DNA from: Dermanyssus gallinae
Taxonomy: Eukaryota > Arthropoda > Arachnida > Mesostigmata > Dermanyssidae
Direction: 5' to 3'
Assembly (NCBI GenBank): GCA_003439945.1
Contig: QVRM01002812.1
Span: 62,001 to 126,000, forward strand
Length of the DNA: 64,000 nucleotides
Position 1 is the first letter of the stretch. Each line of letters opens with the position of its first letter. Shown here piece by piece: positions 1 to 11,777 of the stretch. The notes beneath the pieces are model-generated. The model ran no database searches. It was not told the origin of the DNA and saw nothing but the letters and a program-made list of their open reading frames with translations. Position numbers and translations under genes: made by a program.

Positions 1-52
<52 letters not shown>

Positions 53-56
53 TATA
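1..56. repeat. (AT)n microsatellite at the window edge
   Basis: Alternating A and T with one phase break near position 45. It runs off the left edge, so its true length is unknown. Confidence 0.97.
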
Positions 57-130
57 CCCGGCTGGCGTGGCCGCTAGCTTGCTCGTATGTACACCAGCCT
101 GACACGGATTCGCAGTCCTTCTAACATTTA

Positions 131-181
131 TCTCTCTCTCTCTAGCTCTATCTTTCTCTCCCCCCCCTCTCTATATATATA
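131..181. repeat. CT-rich then TA simple repeat
   Basis: A CT dinucleotide tract interrupted by short TAG/TTT steps, then a C run, then a short TA run. It is polypyrimidine on the plus strand. AT-rich low-complexity DNA follows to about 245. Confidence 0.85.
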
Positions 182-317
182 CATTTTTTTATATATATAA
201 TTTTAATATTTATATACAGAAACGTTAAAAATGTATAAGTACATACATGTGCCCATGCTATATGCATATGTTATACGACCGCTCTCGTTGTTTCCGTTCC
301 AGGACGCGGACGAGCAG

Positions 318-472
318 TATAAATACGAAATGCGTTCGTAGTTCATCAAGTGGTGCGGTTTCTGCCCGCTCGCTCCCCGTCGATCAATATTTGATTACAA
401 GTGACTGCAGAAGAGGGCGGGAGAGGAAGAAGAAGAAAATAAGTCAGTTCAGACGACGGACACGGCGCAATG
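318..472 (+). promoter_or_regulatory. candidate core promoter (TATA box, initiator) and short leader to an ATG
   Basis: TATAAATA lies at 318-325 and an initiator-like TTCATC at 342-347, which puts the likely +1 A (345) 27 bases after the first T. This spacing is close to that of arthropod TATA promoters. The first ATG in good context (gcgcaATGg) is at 470 and opens a 54-codon frame ending near 633. A GTGAGA at 494-499 could be a splice donor after eight codons. All of this is pattern matching: no homologous protein was recognised, and such matches occur by chance in 64 kb. A different frame (247-828) is also open but its only ATG lies upstream of the TATA box. Confidence 0.22.
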
Positions 473-633
473 GAAGAGGGAAAACTGCCGTCGGTGAGAT
501 TTCTACCGGGGGCAGGACAAAACTGTTCCACGGGCCGGCGCGTTTATGTGCCCTGGACAGAGCTAGCCAGGACAACAAAGGTCAAGACGTCGACGACGAC
601 AACAACAGCAGCAGCATCAACGACGAGGCAGTA

Positions 634-1507
634 GCAGCAGCAGCACCACCTATAGCGGAAGCAAAGAGTCTACCCGGCTCGTCACGGGTGGCTCTCCTGA
701 GACAGACCCGGCCAGAGAACTCAGGAGGACCATTTCAGAGTACGAAGAGAGAAAAGCGACCCCACTGCGGGGGATCAGAAGCCTGCACTTCTTCGCATCT
801 CTCGACCATCTTGCGGCCGAAGAATTAACAATGTTAAGGCGTACAGCAAACTCAGAAATCATGTTCAGCAGTGGCGCCGACTAATGCTTTGTGAGGTGGT
901 CGGTATGTTTGTAGGGCGGATGCGGCAGCCTCTGTGTTATGCCATCCTAGTTGCAACTATTTGCTTATTGCTAGTACATGCCGCCGGAGGTTAAATACGC
1001 CTAATATATAATGTATAAATAACCCCCGACGACTTAAGATCACATCACTTTGTATATTCGCTAGGCGCTCGCACACACAGACTCTGGCGCTGTGATTCAG
1101 TCTGCGGTTATTGGTGTTGCCGGATCCTCTGCAGAAAGCAGTACGCTTCTCGCTATAACCTAGTGTGTCGAGCTATAATGAAGTATGACACCCAGAGAAT
1201 TAATTGACTACACAGTAGTTAAAACGGTTTAATTGCTACATTAACGCGTGATCTGAAAGTTCATATCGCTGCGATCTCTACATTTAGTTGCCATTTCAAT
1301 CAGCTTGTCAGAACGAACCGGTAGGATAACCATAGGCGGAAGGCGGTGTCGCTAACTCTGGCAGTGGCTGAGAAATCAAGCCACAAGTTTCCAGGTAATG
1401 ACTTTTGAATATGTGAACCCGTAACTCGGTCTGCAACTCGGAGCATATACTCCAAATGTCTAGCGACTCCTATTCGTGCCTAGTCGCAGTAGCCATGCAA
1501 ACGGCAT
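634..1507. other. no gene recognised
   Basis: Mixed-composition DNA with CAG/CAA triplets to about 650. A second TATAAATA occurs at 1014-1021 with no convincing initiator. I see no tRNA, long frame or mobile-element motif here. Confidence 0.6.
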
Positions 1508-1839
1508 GGCGCGGTCTCGCATAAGAAATAAAAAAACACATTTTTAAGGAGGTTAATTCTAGACTATCCTTCGTTTCCTACGGACTTGGAAATTAACCTG
1601 AGGTATATCTTCACCATCACCGAGGGCCGGACATGTTAAGATATCAAGGGTTTCCCCAACATTCCTTGTGGCAGCATGACCGCTGACTCTCGGCGGTATA
1701 GTTTAATATCTATTCTCAATGAGCATCACTCAAAGAAAATTCGATTAACAACAGGGATCGAACCGGCGACACCCCGGTAGATGACCACCATAACTAGCGC
1801 ACTACTCCCCTAGACCACGCCGCGATCGAGGCGCGGTCT
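1508..1839 (-). mobile_element. tRNA-derived SINE, family B, complete copy with target duplication
   Basis: The element body is about 1518-1829 on the minus strand. Its head has an A-box-like TGGTCTAGGGG (complement of 1807-1817) and a B box GGTTCGATCCC (complement of 1754-1764), the two internal RNA polymerase III promoter parts inherited from a tRNA. A core with GCTGCCACAAGG follows, then a tail with GTCTAGAATTAA and a T-rich end. A 10-bp direct repeat, GGCGCGGTCT, flanks it at 1508-1517 and 1830-1839, as expected for LINE-driven insertion. Related copies lie at about 8.45, 27.95, 34.61 and 54.45 kb. The family name is local to this annotation. It encodes no protein. Confidence 0.85.
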
Positions 1840-1859
1840 ACCATGGTACTGCCCAATTG

Positions 1860-2534
1860 CGACGAGGGGAGGGCGTATAGCCACCTGCACTCGGTGCACC
1901 ACACCCGGCCAAAGAACCGCGTTTATCGTTGCAATTTAAAAGTATTTAATATATGTATAACAAAATCCAACAAGTCATTTGCTTAGAGTAACTTGTGTGC
2001 CCTCTGCAAAAAAAATCGATAATTTCTCAGTTAGCTGTTTCTTGCTATTTCAATGCACCTCTGACGAAAGTCACCTCTCACGCGGGACAAATAGTAGCAA
2101 GGCGTTAAAGGCAAGTCTGTCTTCTTTAAATGGCTCGATTGAGCCACGCTGGGTAACCAATTATGCACAAACATAGAAAAACAAACAGGTAAATACTTCC
2201 AGGTAGCACACAAATACTATTTAATGTGCATTGCTTCGAAAGCATTGGTAAACAATTAGAAAGCGTTACCGGGGATAACCACAATCCCTAAACAGTTTTT
2301 GTCGTTTGTAAATTGCAGAGGGAGCATTGCATTAATAATAATCCCAGCAGGATAGAACTGTATATGTTCTCCACACTTTGTTTTTGATTTAAAGTCTCTA
2401 TGGTACGACCCTTAGAACTACCGTTACATGCATGTTCAAATTCCTGCCACCCTTAAGCTCCGCACTTTCCTGTCCACCGAAACTACTGCGAGTAATACCG
2501 CGTCGAACAGGAGGGTGTGCCTAACAATATGTAC
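1860..2534. other. no gene recognised
   Basis: Unique-looking DNA of moderate AT content. The open frames near 1979-2176 and 2031-2213 overlap each other on opposite strands and look like nothing known. Confidence 0.6.
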
Positions 2535-2558
2535 ATATATATATATATATATATATAT
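2535..2558. repeat. (AT)12 microsatellite
   Basis: Uninterrupted AT dinucleotides. Confidence 0.95.
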
Positions 2559-2766
2559 GTGCTCGGTCGTCTTACCCTCGTTAAACGGTTTGTGTCATCA
2601 CCTGATCGTTCCGTGAGGCCTACGTACATTGACAAATCCGTTTTGATGGATTGTCTGTGTTCGTCTTTTTCTCTCTCATATTAGATAGGTAGGTAATGCT
2701 CTAATTTTGGCCAATAAGCCGTGCCTACCGGCAACGCCGCACTGCTGTATCACTTAACTACAATCA

Positions 2767-2852
2767 GCTAAATAGCACTTGCGTGAATCGACGCGACACG
2801 TTCGAATCTCTCAACTGTAAGCTGATAACACATATACGTATTAAATAAATAG

Positions 2853-2910
<58 letters not shown>

Positions 2911-3043
2911 CTATTTATTTAATACGTATTTATGTTATCCGCTAAATAGCACTTGCTTGAATCGACGCAACACGTTCGAATCTCTCAACTGTAAGCTGAT
3001 AACACAAATACGTATTAAATAAATATAATTATATATATATATT
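2767..3043 (+). mobile_element. SINE-like repeat (family C): two direct copies with an inverted tail between them
   Basis: A unit beginning GCTAAATAGCACTTGC and containing a B-box-like ACGTTCGAATCTC occurs at 2767-2857 and again at 2941-3030. Each ends ATTAAATAAATA followed by a (TA)n run (2857-2907 and 3031-3042). Between them, 2905-2938 repeats the last part of the unit in reverse complement, so about 2825-2938 can fold into a long hairpin with the TA array as its loop. An A box is not obvious, so the tRNA origin is likely rather than proven. The layout fits a plus-strand retroposon, an inverted tail fragment and a second plus-strand copy in tandem. Confidence 0.7.
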
Positions 3044-4827
3044 TTTTGTTCTGCTGTCTAAACACGTTTATAGCTGACAATGCTTTTGCTCGACCTTAAC
3101 GCTGAATAATCAGTAATAATTATTAGTTATCAACTATTAACAACAGTATTTAAAACTATCATTATCATATTGGCTAGTACACATTCAATCTTCTATAGCC
3201 TGCTTGTCAAGGAACCCAAACGTGAGAAGTGAGACTCACAGATAGAAACATTGCAGGACAAATCGAGCTCTAGACACGGGCACCTGGATATAATCGAAAT
3301 GAGGTTGTACTCTACCTAAATGGCAATTGTACGATAAATGCGACCGGCTATTTTTGCTCTCCTCATCAATGGCAATCATGAGAAACTTGCGCATCTGTCG
3401 ATGGTTCGGAAAAAAATCAACAAATAGCGATAACAAAAAAATTAGCTGATATCTCTCTCTTTCACTACTACGTCACACAAAATCACAAGCAGCATCAGTG
3501 GCCCATAACTACAACAGCAACCATCAGAAGCACCAATGAAGTTAATTAAGGCTGCACTCTCACCCACTACAATTACTATTACGGCTACAACAACATCAGC
3601 AATAACAACAACAACAACGACGGTTACGGACCGGGTGAAAGACACTTCGACGGAAAGTACTGGACAATGTCGTGTCTTCCGACGGCAGCCAGCGGTAGAC
3701 GCCCAGCACCTCAGAGAGAAACGTAGCGCTTTTTCGTATCATCATGGCCGGTTAAACAAGTAGGTCATCAACAATAGCAGCAACAACGGAGATCTGTAGC
3801 CACTCAGAGCTGCTCCGATAGAGCAGGCAGTGCAAGGAAGGCCAGGCACCAGTGAGGTCCGGCGAGATCGACAGACAGAAGTGGACCATCGGACCTTCAA
3901 ACCTTCATCCGGACCCCCCAATTAGATTGCGGTTTACCTACTCTGCAATCCGCTTCCTGCAATTTAGACACTCTGCACCCTTCCCCCCGCGCGCGCTTTT
4001 GACGCTCTAATAATCTCTTGTGTATCGGTGTGTACCGTTTGATTCCGATTGAGTTCGTTCATGCCGACGACGCTTTGAGCTCGGTTCGCTTATCGCCCTC
4101 ATCATTGTTCTTATTAATTATTATTATTGTTCCTTTTGGTGAGCATTGTCTCGACTCCCACGCCACAATTGTCAGAGATTGTTGCGCCATCGTTATCGTC
4201 GTCTTCGGCAGCAGCAATAGCGGCGGCAGCTTCCTAATGGCTTGCCGAATATCAATGATTCTTGTTCATGGGCTCTTGCAGTTTCGGATTAAACCACCGC
4301 AAACTTGAGCAGCAGTGGGCTGGCCAGTAGATTCTGATTAATTTCTCGCAGCCTTCATATTAGTCGCTCATCTCGTTTGCTGCCGTCTAACTGATGGCAG
4401 ATTCAGTCTGGCTAAAGCCTGCGTTTAGCTGCGTGGTTCTGAATTTTGAAGATTGTCAACTGCGAAGTAGCAACGGCGACGCCAATGAGGACAACAATGA
4501 CGACAGCAGCAATAAAACCAACTACTATAGTTAGGATCGTGGATATAATAATAGTAATAATAATATTAGATTTTTTTTAAAACAAGGGTTTATTATTATT
4601 TTTATGTACATGTATCGCAATTACTAATATATATAACACATATACAATATTGCTTTTATTATTATTGCTCGAGTGTCGATGACCACTCAACATCATCTTG
4701 GCGCTGCTTCTTTAAACCTCCAGTAACACCTTCTGTCGGAGGAACGCGGTCAATATTGGTTCCGCTGTGGCCTCAAAGAGCTTCTTCCGAAGCACGTGGT
4801 CCTCAAGAGGATGCGCGTATATGCGCA
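3044..4827. other. no gene recognised; scattered ACA/ATA triplets
   Basis: Short CAA/CAG tracts near 3590-3620 and 3770-3790 and ATA triplets near 4545-4565. The open frames here (3536-3763, 4018-4308 and the antisense 3442-3645) mostly read the triplets and show no known domain. Confidence 0.6.
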
Positions 4828-4857
4828 AATAATAATAATAATAATAATAATAATAAT
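4828..4857. repeat. (AAT)10 microsatellite
   Basis: Thirty bases of uninterrupted AAT triplets. Confidence 0.97.
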
Positions 4858-6720
4858 CCGCAAAATTCTAAAGCAAAAGCACTCCCACTATTGAACGGCG
4901 TGTTGTTTGTTACTTGACAATTGATTCCCGATGCAAACATATACGGTCCTAACAACCACTAGCGTCGCGCTGCGTTTGATGTTATTACTTCGCAGTTTAC
5001 ATTCACGGGGCCGTGAGAGTGGACAATGGTCCTTTAGCCGGGCCGGTATGGGTTGGTCTGGGTACGGGAAGAATACTTCTTTTTTTGCGTTAAATATTTT
5101 CAAATTTGGCGCATCGGACGTTATGACCCAGTCCTAAACAGAATTAATACTGAGCTACTGACGCATTCATACGCGCATCAGGGTCTTAAGTGTCCGGAAT
5201 CTTTTAATAATCGAACTTCGTTCGCCTATTGCCAATGATTACAATCGATGAAAAAGCTAATACTGGCCATGCCGAATATTGCACTGTTTAATAATTTGAA
5301 GCACAATCATTCTTCACATCTTTCTTACACGATAAGTAGTAAGTCTTCATGTATATACATATATAGCTTGACCATATAGCGGAAGGAGCTATGCAATATA
5401 GTGGCATTTTACAGCTACTTGTAGAACCGAAACTGGCATACATTGTGCTTCATAACGTGATAGTGTCTCCACAAACTTTAGAAAGCTGATACTATGAAAG
5501 GGAATTGATACTCAATTTAGGCAGGATACAGGTTACAAGGCGGCTCGTAACGTAAGGTCTCGAGCGCCAGGCGCTTAGGGATGGCCGGATCATGTAGTTG
5601 CCGGTGTAGCGCGACAATCATAATTCCCTCGAGGACTGACCCTGCAAAGCACAGCCGTCTCTGTGTGTGTGTGTATGTATTGTACTATTGCGCACCGTTT
5701 AGCCAGCTCATCATATGATAGTAAGATATGCAGCAGCTAGACTTAACCTCAACTCGAGCAGAGAAATTCCGCTAAACAATGCCACACACAGATGTCCTAG
5801 AGGCTCAAAGACGAGCCCTTACGAGGCACGCTCTCTACTCAAACAAGTGCCAGTGCACTAAAATATGGTTGAGTCGCTTTTTGCGATATTACTGCAGAAC
5901 ATTGGCATGCGTTCCTTAAATATGTCATCCCATAATTCTACAAGTGATTGTGTTCGTTATTGCGCTTGATGTTAAACGTCTGCAATTTTTGTTCGCGATT
6001 GTGTCGTTAGCATGTTGGGCGCATTTTATCTAACGCCCAATACGCTCTATACTTTTCAACAACATACGACACATGTATGAGATGGGATGATAATAATCGA
6101 CGACTTTATGATCCTCCTAGCCGAGGACGCTGTCATACGAGAATACCGTTAGCGTTCCTCGTAATGGCTAACTCCACTATGTATTTCTCTGCTCTGAGAA
6201 TGGATTTACGACGATGGTACTGTCGTTCACAGCAGATGCAAAACAAAAATGTTAAAACGTCGTAGACAGTCGGGGCGGCGACTGGATAAAAACCAAATAG
6301 CAAACGTTTCAATATCGTACGGGGGAGCTTGCAGCCCTGTCAGGCTGGCCTCGGCCGCCAGATGACGAATTCTATACAATTGCAACGAAACACGAACAAG
6401 AACCGTATACGACAATTTGCAACAAGAGCAACAACCTATTTGCCTTCTTTTCACTGTCGAGTTTCGATTCATATAGCTTCATCCAGTATCACCGACGGAC
6501 TTCTAGTTGAGTTGACGAGCCAATGACTCATTCGTGACGTCGTTGTTGAACACTTGATGAACAACAAGTGAGGACGATTGATCCTCTCTCAAGCAATGCG
6601 CTGTCGCGTCTAGTCGAGAAAGCATTGCATTACACGGACAAATACACATACGCATACATACAGGGACAATTCCTGTATTGACCGACAGACATACAAGCAT
6701 AGTGGCAGACACAACAGACG
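4858..6720. other. no gene recognised
   Basis: Ordinary mixed-composition DNA. A short GT run lies near 5661-5672. No frame in this stretch resembles a known protein. Confidence 0.6.
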
Positions 6721-7240
6721 CAGCAGCAGCAGCACCAGCGGCAATTACCGGGCTTCGCCCTTCGGGGGCTCGCGGCCCCCCATTCTCGACCCGAGTGTAA
6801 ACGGTCCAAAATGGCATTGTTGAAGTTTCAGACCGAGAGCGTTAGGCCAACAGAACTACCACAATCGGCAGCAGCAGCAGCAACAGCAGCCCTAATGCTG
6901 CTGTTGTTGCAGAAGCCACAACAGCCCAGTTTGCCCATCTGTGCAGTCTGCTGTTGTGCAGACACGACTCGACCCGTACAGTGCGCGTACGGCGAAAGGA
7001 ATTGGAGGCTGTTCAAAAACGGTGGACGAAATAGACAGACGGGCAGACGCCAGCCGCCAACCTCACCAGCACTCAACAGCTGCCGTAGTGGAAACAGCAG
7101 CAGTAGCAGCAGCAGCTTTAGAATCGTAGTTGTCATTACAGAATTCGTTGTAGTTGAAGTGGTTTCAGTCACAGTCATTCTCGACGTAGTACGCCAGCCG
7201 GGCGAGTAGCAACTGGGCGACCATTCCAGAAGAATCACCC
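6721..7240. other. GC- and CAG-rich segment, possible regulatory or UTR DNA
   Basis: CAG/GCA triplet clusters at about 6718-6740, 6869-6910 and 7095-7115 surround a very GC-rich patch at 6750-6790. Overlapping frames of 132-136 codons are open on both strands (6811-7209 plus, 6828-7238 minus). This is expected of triplet-repeat DNA, and neither resembles a known protein. A CT tract follows at 7253-7290. Confidence 0.4.
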
Positions 7241-8117
7241 GCTGTATCTATTCCTCTCTCTCCCTCTCTTGCTCTCTCTTTAGCTCTCTCTATCCTGCAT
7301 GCCCATGTCCTCCATCGATGGCCCGGCTACCCCGGACGCAGCCGGTCGGTCGAATAGGAACGGGCTGTGGGGGCGAATAAAGGGTATTTGTAAGAAAAAT
7401 GCGTGCTGCAGCGCAATGTGCTAGTGTGAGCGACTAACGACGAACTTTCTGTCACACTGTGAGAGCGGGTGTGTGTAACTGTAACGTGGAAGGGGGGGCT
7501 TCTCCCGAACCCCCAGTTATGAGGCGTCTGCAGGAAGCAGTGCCACTGTGCACGAAAGAAGCGTGGCTGCCGCGTCGAAGGGGGACACCATTTTTTTAAC
7601 TGTCGGAAATCGACCACTAACAAATCGCCACCAGAGGAGCGAGCGTCATCTTCCGTTATCAACATTATCATTGTCGTCATCATCATTATCGTCATCACGA
7701 TCGACTGAAACCATCACGGCCGAGTCACCCCGGCACGCAGAGTGTGCGGTGGTGAATAATTCTATCCCCTTAACTCAATAAAGTAAAACTGGACCGAAGC
7801 GGATAAGGAGGGCTTGATTTTCGATTCAGGAAGCAATGGCAGAGTAAGATCTGCCTATATACATATATTCGGTGTCAAGACGAGCGAGTGAGCTGAACAC
7901 AGCTATTTGTCGTTAGTGCGTTAAACCTAACGAAAATTCTTTAGAAAAACGACCATTATCACTGGCACTCTCGACTGGTCATCTTGGCCGAATATAGAGT
8001 GCCGAGCGCGAACAATGACTGCAAGTACTAAGAAATAGAAACATTGGTTATCCTTAAAGTATCCAGCCACAAAAGTTAAAACAAGCAGACGAGACGTTTA
8101 GCGATTCTAGTTTGGCT
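7241..8117. other. no gene recognised
   Basis: CT-rich start, a CATCAT/GTCATC patch near 7665-7700, otherwise unremarkable DNA up to the SINE. Confidence 0.55.
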
Positions 8118-8310
8118 ACTAGTCATGAACTGTCGAGCCCGGTGGCGTAGTGGATTAAGTCTCCGCCTCGCAACCGGAGGTGCGCGGGTTCGAACCCCAC
8201 CGCTGCACATTTGTATTTATGGGGGTCCGTCTATGAAGCAATGTGAAAAACAGTTCCGTGGACGTTAAATCTTGGCTGAGGGTCAGCCCGAAAACTTTAC
8301 TAGTCATGAA
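8118..8310 (+). mobile_element. tRNA-derived SINE, family A, with a perfect 12-bp target duplication
   Basis: The body is 8130-8298. It opens with a tRNA-like head: A box TGGCGTAGTGG at 8143-8153 and B box GGTTCGAACCC at 8187-8197, both close to the RNA polymerase III consensus. A non-tRNA body follows with GTATTTATGG and TTGGCTGAGGGTCAGCCCG. The direct repeat ACTAGTCATGAA lies exactly at 8118-8129 and 8299-8310, which marks both ends and a fairly recent insertion. It has no (TA)n tail. Related copies lie at 12.7, 48.7 and 52.4 kb, all on the plus strand. It is non-coding and would depend on a partner LINE. Confidence 0.9.
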
Positions 8311-8385
8311 TAAAATAATTAATTAATTAGCAAGGTTATTCTGGAATTGTAGTTTACGATTCCGCTTGAGGAAAAAACACGTATA

Positions 8386-8389
<4 letters not shown>

Positions 8390-8447
<58 letters not shown>
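8390..8447. repeat. (TA)29 array, tail of the adjacent SINE
   Basis: 58 bases of uninterrupted TA. On the minus strand it directly follows GGAAATAAATGAATGAA, the end of a family B SINE, so it is best read as the element's 3' tail. Confidence 0.9.
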
Positions 8448-8450
<3 letters not shown>

Positions 8451-8680
8451 TTCATTTATTTCCGCACCATGTTGGGTAAAACAATACCTAGAACAAAAAA
8501 AAAATATTTTTAAGAAGATTGTTTTTAATTCTAGACTATCCTCCGTCCCCTTGGAATCGCCCTGACACATCTCTTCGATGTGCTGTGGGCCTGAATATTT
8601 GAGCTAACTTGAATTTCTCTAAGAGCCATTGTGGCAGCATGGCCGCTGACTGTCAGTGGTATGCTTCATAGGTCGCACGA
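8448..8680 (-). mobile_element. SINE family B, 5'-truncated copy with its complete 3' end
   Basis: Read on the minus strand, this copy starts within the core (GCTGCCACAATGG, near 8632-8644), carries GGGGACGGAGGAT and GTCTAGAATTAA, and ends GGAAATAAATGAATGAA followed by the (TA)n array. The tRNA-like head with A and B boxes is absent, which is the usual result of incomplete reverse transcription. It shows the family's natural 3' end better than the copies at 1.5 and 54.4 kb. AATAAA near the end resembles a polyadenylation signal. Confidence 0.75.
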
Positions 8681-8974
8681 ACGAACATTACACCTCATTT
8701 CACGTTAGAACGTGCGGCACAGTATCACCACCGAATTCGTGACAAAATAAACTCCATATTATGCATACGTACAGTTTCGTCGTAGCGTACGGACGTGTTC
8801 TGTAATTGTCATAAAAAGTGATTGTGGAAGACCGCCTTCTCTGCGTCAAACGCAACCATTATCTCTTGGCACTTCTGGTCAGCACCGAGTTGCAGACTAC
8901 TCACCCGCGACAGCAACGGCTTCTCGGGTGAACAATTCGCAATGGAACGACACCACGTGCGACTATCCGAACGC

Positions 8975-9095
8975 ACGTGCAGCGTTACGTGCAAATTCGA
9001 ACCGCCGCGCCGTACAACAGTTCAAATCACCGCCACCTACAACAATCCGAACCGCCGCCACGTACAGCGATTTGGAATACCACCGCGTGCAGCAA
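8975..9095 (+). repeat. degenerate minisatellite, unit about 26-27 bp
   Basis: Successive units begin with a GTACAACA/CTACAACA/GTACAGCG-type motif and end with ACCGCC or CCGCGC. Four to five units can be lined up by eye. Several frames stay open through it because the unit length is near a multiple of three. Confidence 0.5.
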
Positions 9096-9780
9096 GTCGA
9101 TAGCGGAAAATGCAAAGGTTGCAAAACAGCTTCTAATCGTTAAAATGGCAAGTACGTGTAATACTCGCGCAACAGCTAACTTATGGACGGGATATTCAAG
9201 CACGGACTCGGATCGCGATTTACGCTCGACAGGTTAACAGGCCCGAGGTTCCCCCCTCTCTATTCAACCCTTCACCACTACTTAGATCCTTATCCCTGTG
9301 CCCACCCTACGAGATGGCCTCTGGCGGCTGCGTGACCGGGCCCTCTGCTACTCAAGAGTCGGGCGACGAGGAACTCGCTAGTATGTTTGAGGAAGCATGA
9401 AGACCTGTCTCAGAATCCCGTTGGTGCAATTCTTGCGCGATCAACCGACAGGTGGAATAGGCTTGGTGGCGGTGGAGCCTGCGGATAATACGCAGACCTC
9501 ATACAAAAGAAATGGCCAGCGCGCACCTATATTGTCCCCAGCCTCAGCAAGGCCTGGGTGACAAAACTTCAACAAAAACTTTAATACTACCACGAACTGC
9601 AGGCTACTGCCATTATTTTCACATGCATCGATGATCTCTTACGTCAAAAGGACTGAAAACGAGTTCTCCATTCAGGTTCTAAGCGAGGCAGCGACTAGTC
9701 TCTATAGTTCCCTTAGAATAAAAGGCATAAAGGCAGAGGCAGTGGTCACCCCCGGGAATCATTATCATAATAAAAGCCTG
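9096..9780. other. no gene recognised, possibly decayed upstream part of the LINE
   Basis: A GTG-initiated or otherwise weak frame at 9631-9834 ends just before the reverse transcriptase relic. It could be a remnant of the same element but shows no diagnostic motif. Confidence 0.35.
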
Positions 9781-9849
9781 ATTGTGCGAGGTACGACAAT
9801 CTCGATGCCACTGGCAACTTTTTCCAACAAATAAAGAAGAAAGCATCCT

Positions 9850-10560
9850 TCGAAGCGACGCCACAAGCGGCCTCACAGGTCAGGGCTGTCCTTATGCGAG
9901 ACTACGAGTGACTCCCATATTCCCGGGAGTTTACTCCGTCGCCTACGCAGACAATCCGGCACTGATTGCTACCGCTTGCAACGAAGATCTTCTTGAAAGA
10001 ACAGCCAACGGAGCCTTTGAGGATATCCGACGATACCTGCGCATGCTAGGTTTCGAGCTGGCTTTAGAAAAACGGAAGCAATCCTTTTAAACAGCCTTAA
10101 GCGTCATCTACAGAATGTAAACTTACCCTGGAAGGGCGTTTTATAACAGCAAAGCATATAGTCCAGCACCTAGGCGTAATCCTGCATAGGGCTCTCACCG
10201 GAACACCTCATGCGTGCTCTGCAGCACGACAAGCTGCCGGAGCCTTAACAAAGCTGTGAAAAATTCTCCCGCAGACCAGATAAACAATTGACTCTATGCG
10301 CCATCTCCTAAAATCAATAGTAAATAGCGTCTGGCTATATGCCGCACCCCTACGGGAGCGCTCTTTAACCAGAGTCAACACGCCAACTTCTCAACAAGAC
10401 CTAGATACCTTTAGTGCTCAACATCGCACAGGCAAGTCCACGGCCTCCACAGCAAACATACAAATCCTCAATAGACAGATTCCCTGGAACCTAAGGGTGA
10501 AAAACTGGCATCAAGAAGCCCCTTAATGAACGCCGCTCTATCAACAGGAGAGCGGGAAGA
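9850..10560 (+). mobile_element. R1/I-like non-LTR retrotransposon relic (reverse transcriptase palm to connection)
   Basis: Frames read as ORF2 of a non-LTR element. AYADNPALIAT at about 9941-9973 is the catalytic YADD box with the second Asp changed to Asn. LLERTANGAFEDIRRYLRMLGF follows in parts typical of the R1/I/jockey groups, then HLGVILHRALTG near 10166-10201 and SMRHLLKSIVNSVWLYAAPL near 10292-10350, the thumb and connection region. At least one frameshift and several stop codons (near 10088, 10257 and 10283) break it. The expected GCPQGS block is only a weak GCPYAR. The endonuclease and N-terminal half are not recognisable. The relic may run to about 10.74 kb. The group assignment is from motif style only. 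Confidence 0.75.
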
Positions 10561-10990
10561 CTAATCAGCAGAACAAAGCGAATGGAGCAGTCACTGACTG
10601 ATTGACACTGGACAAAATCAATCTTCAGAACTTCCTCAAAAGATTGTCCAGCCTTAAACACGGCTCGGAGGCGCTGCGTACCAGGATAAGGATGGTAATG
10701 TGCATAGGTGTTGGACTTCAAGGTCTTGGCTTAACGTACTGGTACTGCTGTTACAAGTTTAATGAGTGAACGACGAGAGGGCCGACACATTGATGACACA
10801 CTTTTCTGCCATAACTCTCTGTCTCTCTCTCTGGTTACCTTTTTTTTGTTCTTATTTCTGAATACCCTCTCAGTCATATCTAATACAGATGACCCAGCTT
10901 GTGTTCTTGCCACTGCCACGGTGGCTACAGGTTGCTGCTGTCAACTCGGCAACGACGACAATGCGGCATGAGCGTGGGTATTACAGAGGT
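10561..10990. other. no gene recognised; decayed LINE 3' part possible
   Basis: No clear motif after about 10.56 kb. A CT tract lies at 10818-10833 and a T run at 10839-10846. Confidence 0.4.
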
Positions 10991-11131
10991 AACAACATCA
11001 GAAACAACAACAGCAACAACAACATCAGCAACAACAACAGCAACAACCACAGCAACAACAACAACAACAACAGCAAAAACAACAGCAACAACAACAACAA
11101 CAGCAAAAACAACAGCAACAGCAACAACAAC
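10991..11131 (+). repeat. imperfect CAA/CAG triplet array
   Basis: About 140 bases of CAA with scattered CAG and AAA. It keeps several frames open on both strands (poly-Asn/Ser, poly-Thr, poly-Val), none of which needs to be a gene. It resembles the opa repeats of insects. Confidence 0.9.
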
Positions 11132-11328
11132 GTCTACCACGACCGACTTTGTTGTGTTCGACAACAAAGAAGACGAGTTAGCCGAGCGATGTGAAGCGAT
11201 GACCCACTCCTCTTTTTATTATATTGCCTTAAATCGGCCAGCTTTATGCCGTTGTTGTTGTTGCTGCTGCTTTTCCTTCTTCTGCTTGTGTTGCTACTCT
11301 ATTGCTTAGCGAGAGCAGTGGGCGATTT

Positions 11329-11331
<3 letters not shown>

Positions 11332-11399
<68 letters not shown>
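11332..11399. repeat. (AT)n microsatellite
   Basis: 68 bases of AT with one AA interruption near 11363-11365. Confidence 0.95.
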
Positions 11400-11401
<2 letters not shown>

Positions 11402-11530
11402 CAGAGTGAATAGAAAAACGTAGCGACCGAGTAGGGGAAATAGTGTGTGAGACAGGGGGAAAGGGGACAGTGCGAGGGAGAAAGGGACGAGAAGCAGACA
11501 AATGCGTAAATATTAAATGAGCTTCTGCTT

Positions 11531-11591
11531 TTGTCGTTGTTGCTGCTGTTGTTGCTTTTGCTGTTGTTGTTGTTGCTGTTTTTGCTGTTGT
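11531..11591 (-). repeat. CTG/TTG triplet array
   Basis: Imperfect TTG/CTG triplets, the complement of a CAA/CAG array. Confidence 0.85.
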
Positions 11592-11777
11592 CGATGATGA
11601 GAACGATGATGATAATGTTGCTGCCGCGGTGCTCAAAGCGGCCGGCAAAAGACATACAGTCTTAGCTGGCTGCTCGGTTAGGCATGGTTGGTCGGCCAGC
11701 TGGCTGACGACTTTAGCTTGCCAAACCGGCTTCTTGACCAGACAGTGCCTCTCGCTCAACGGCCATTGAGCCGAATT

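Noticed and set aside
247..828. 193-codon plus-strand open frame
   Set aside because: Its only ATG lies upstream of the candidate TATA box, its product is low in complexity (Arg/Ser and poly-Ala/Asp from CAG/CGA triplets), and it matches no family.
8390..8447. Independent AT microsatellite
   Set aside because: Its position immediately after a SINE B 3' end makes a retroposon tail the simpler reading.
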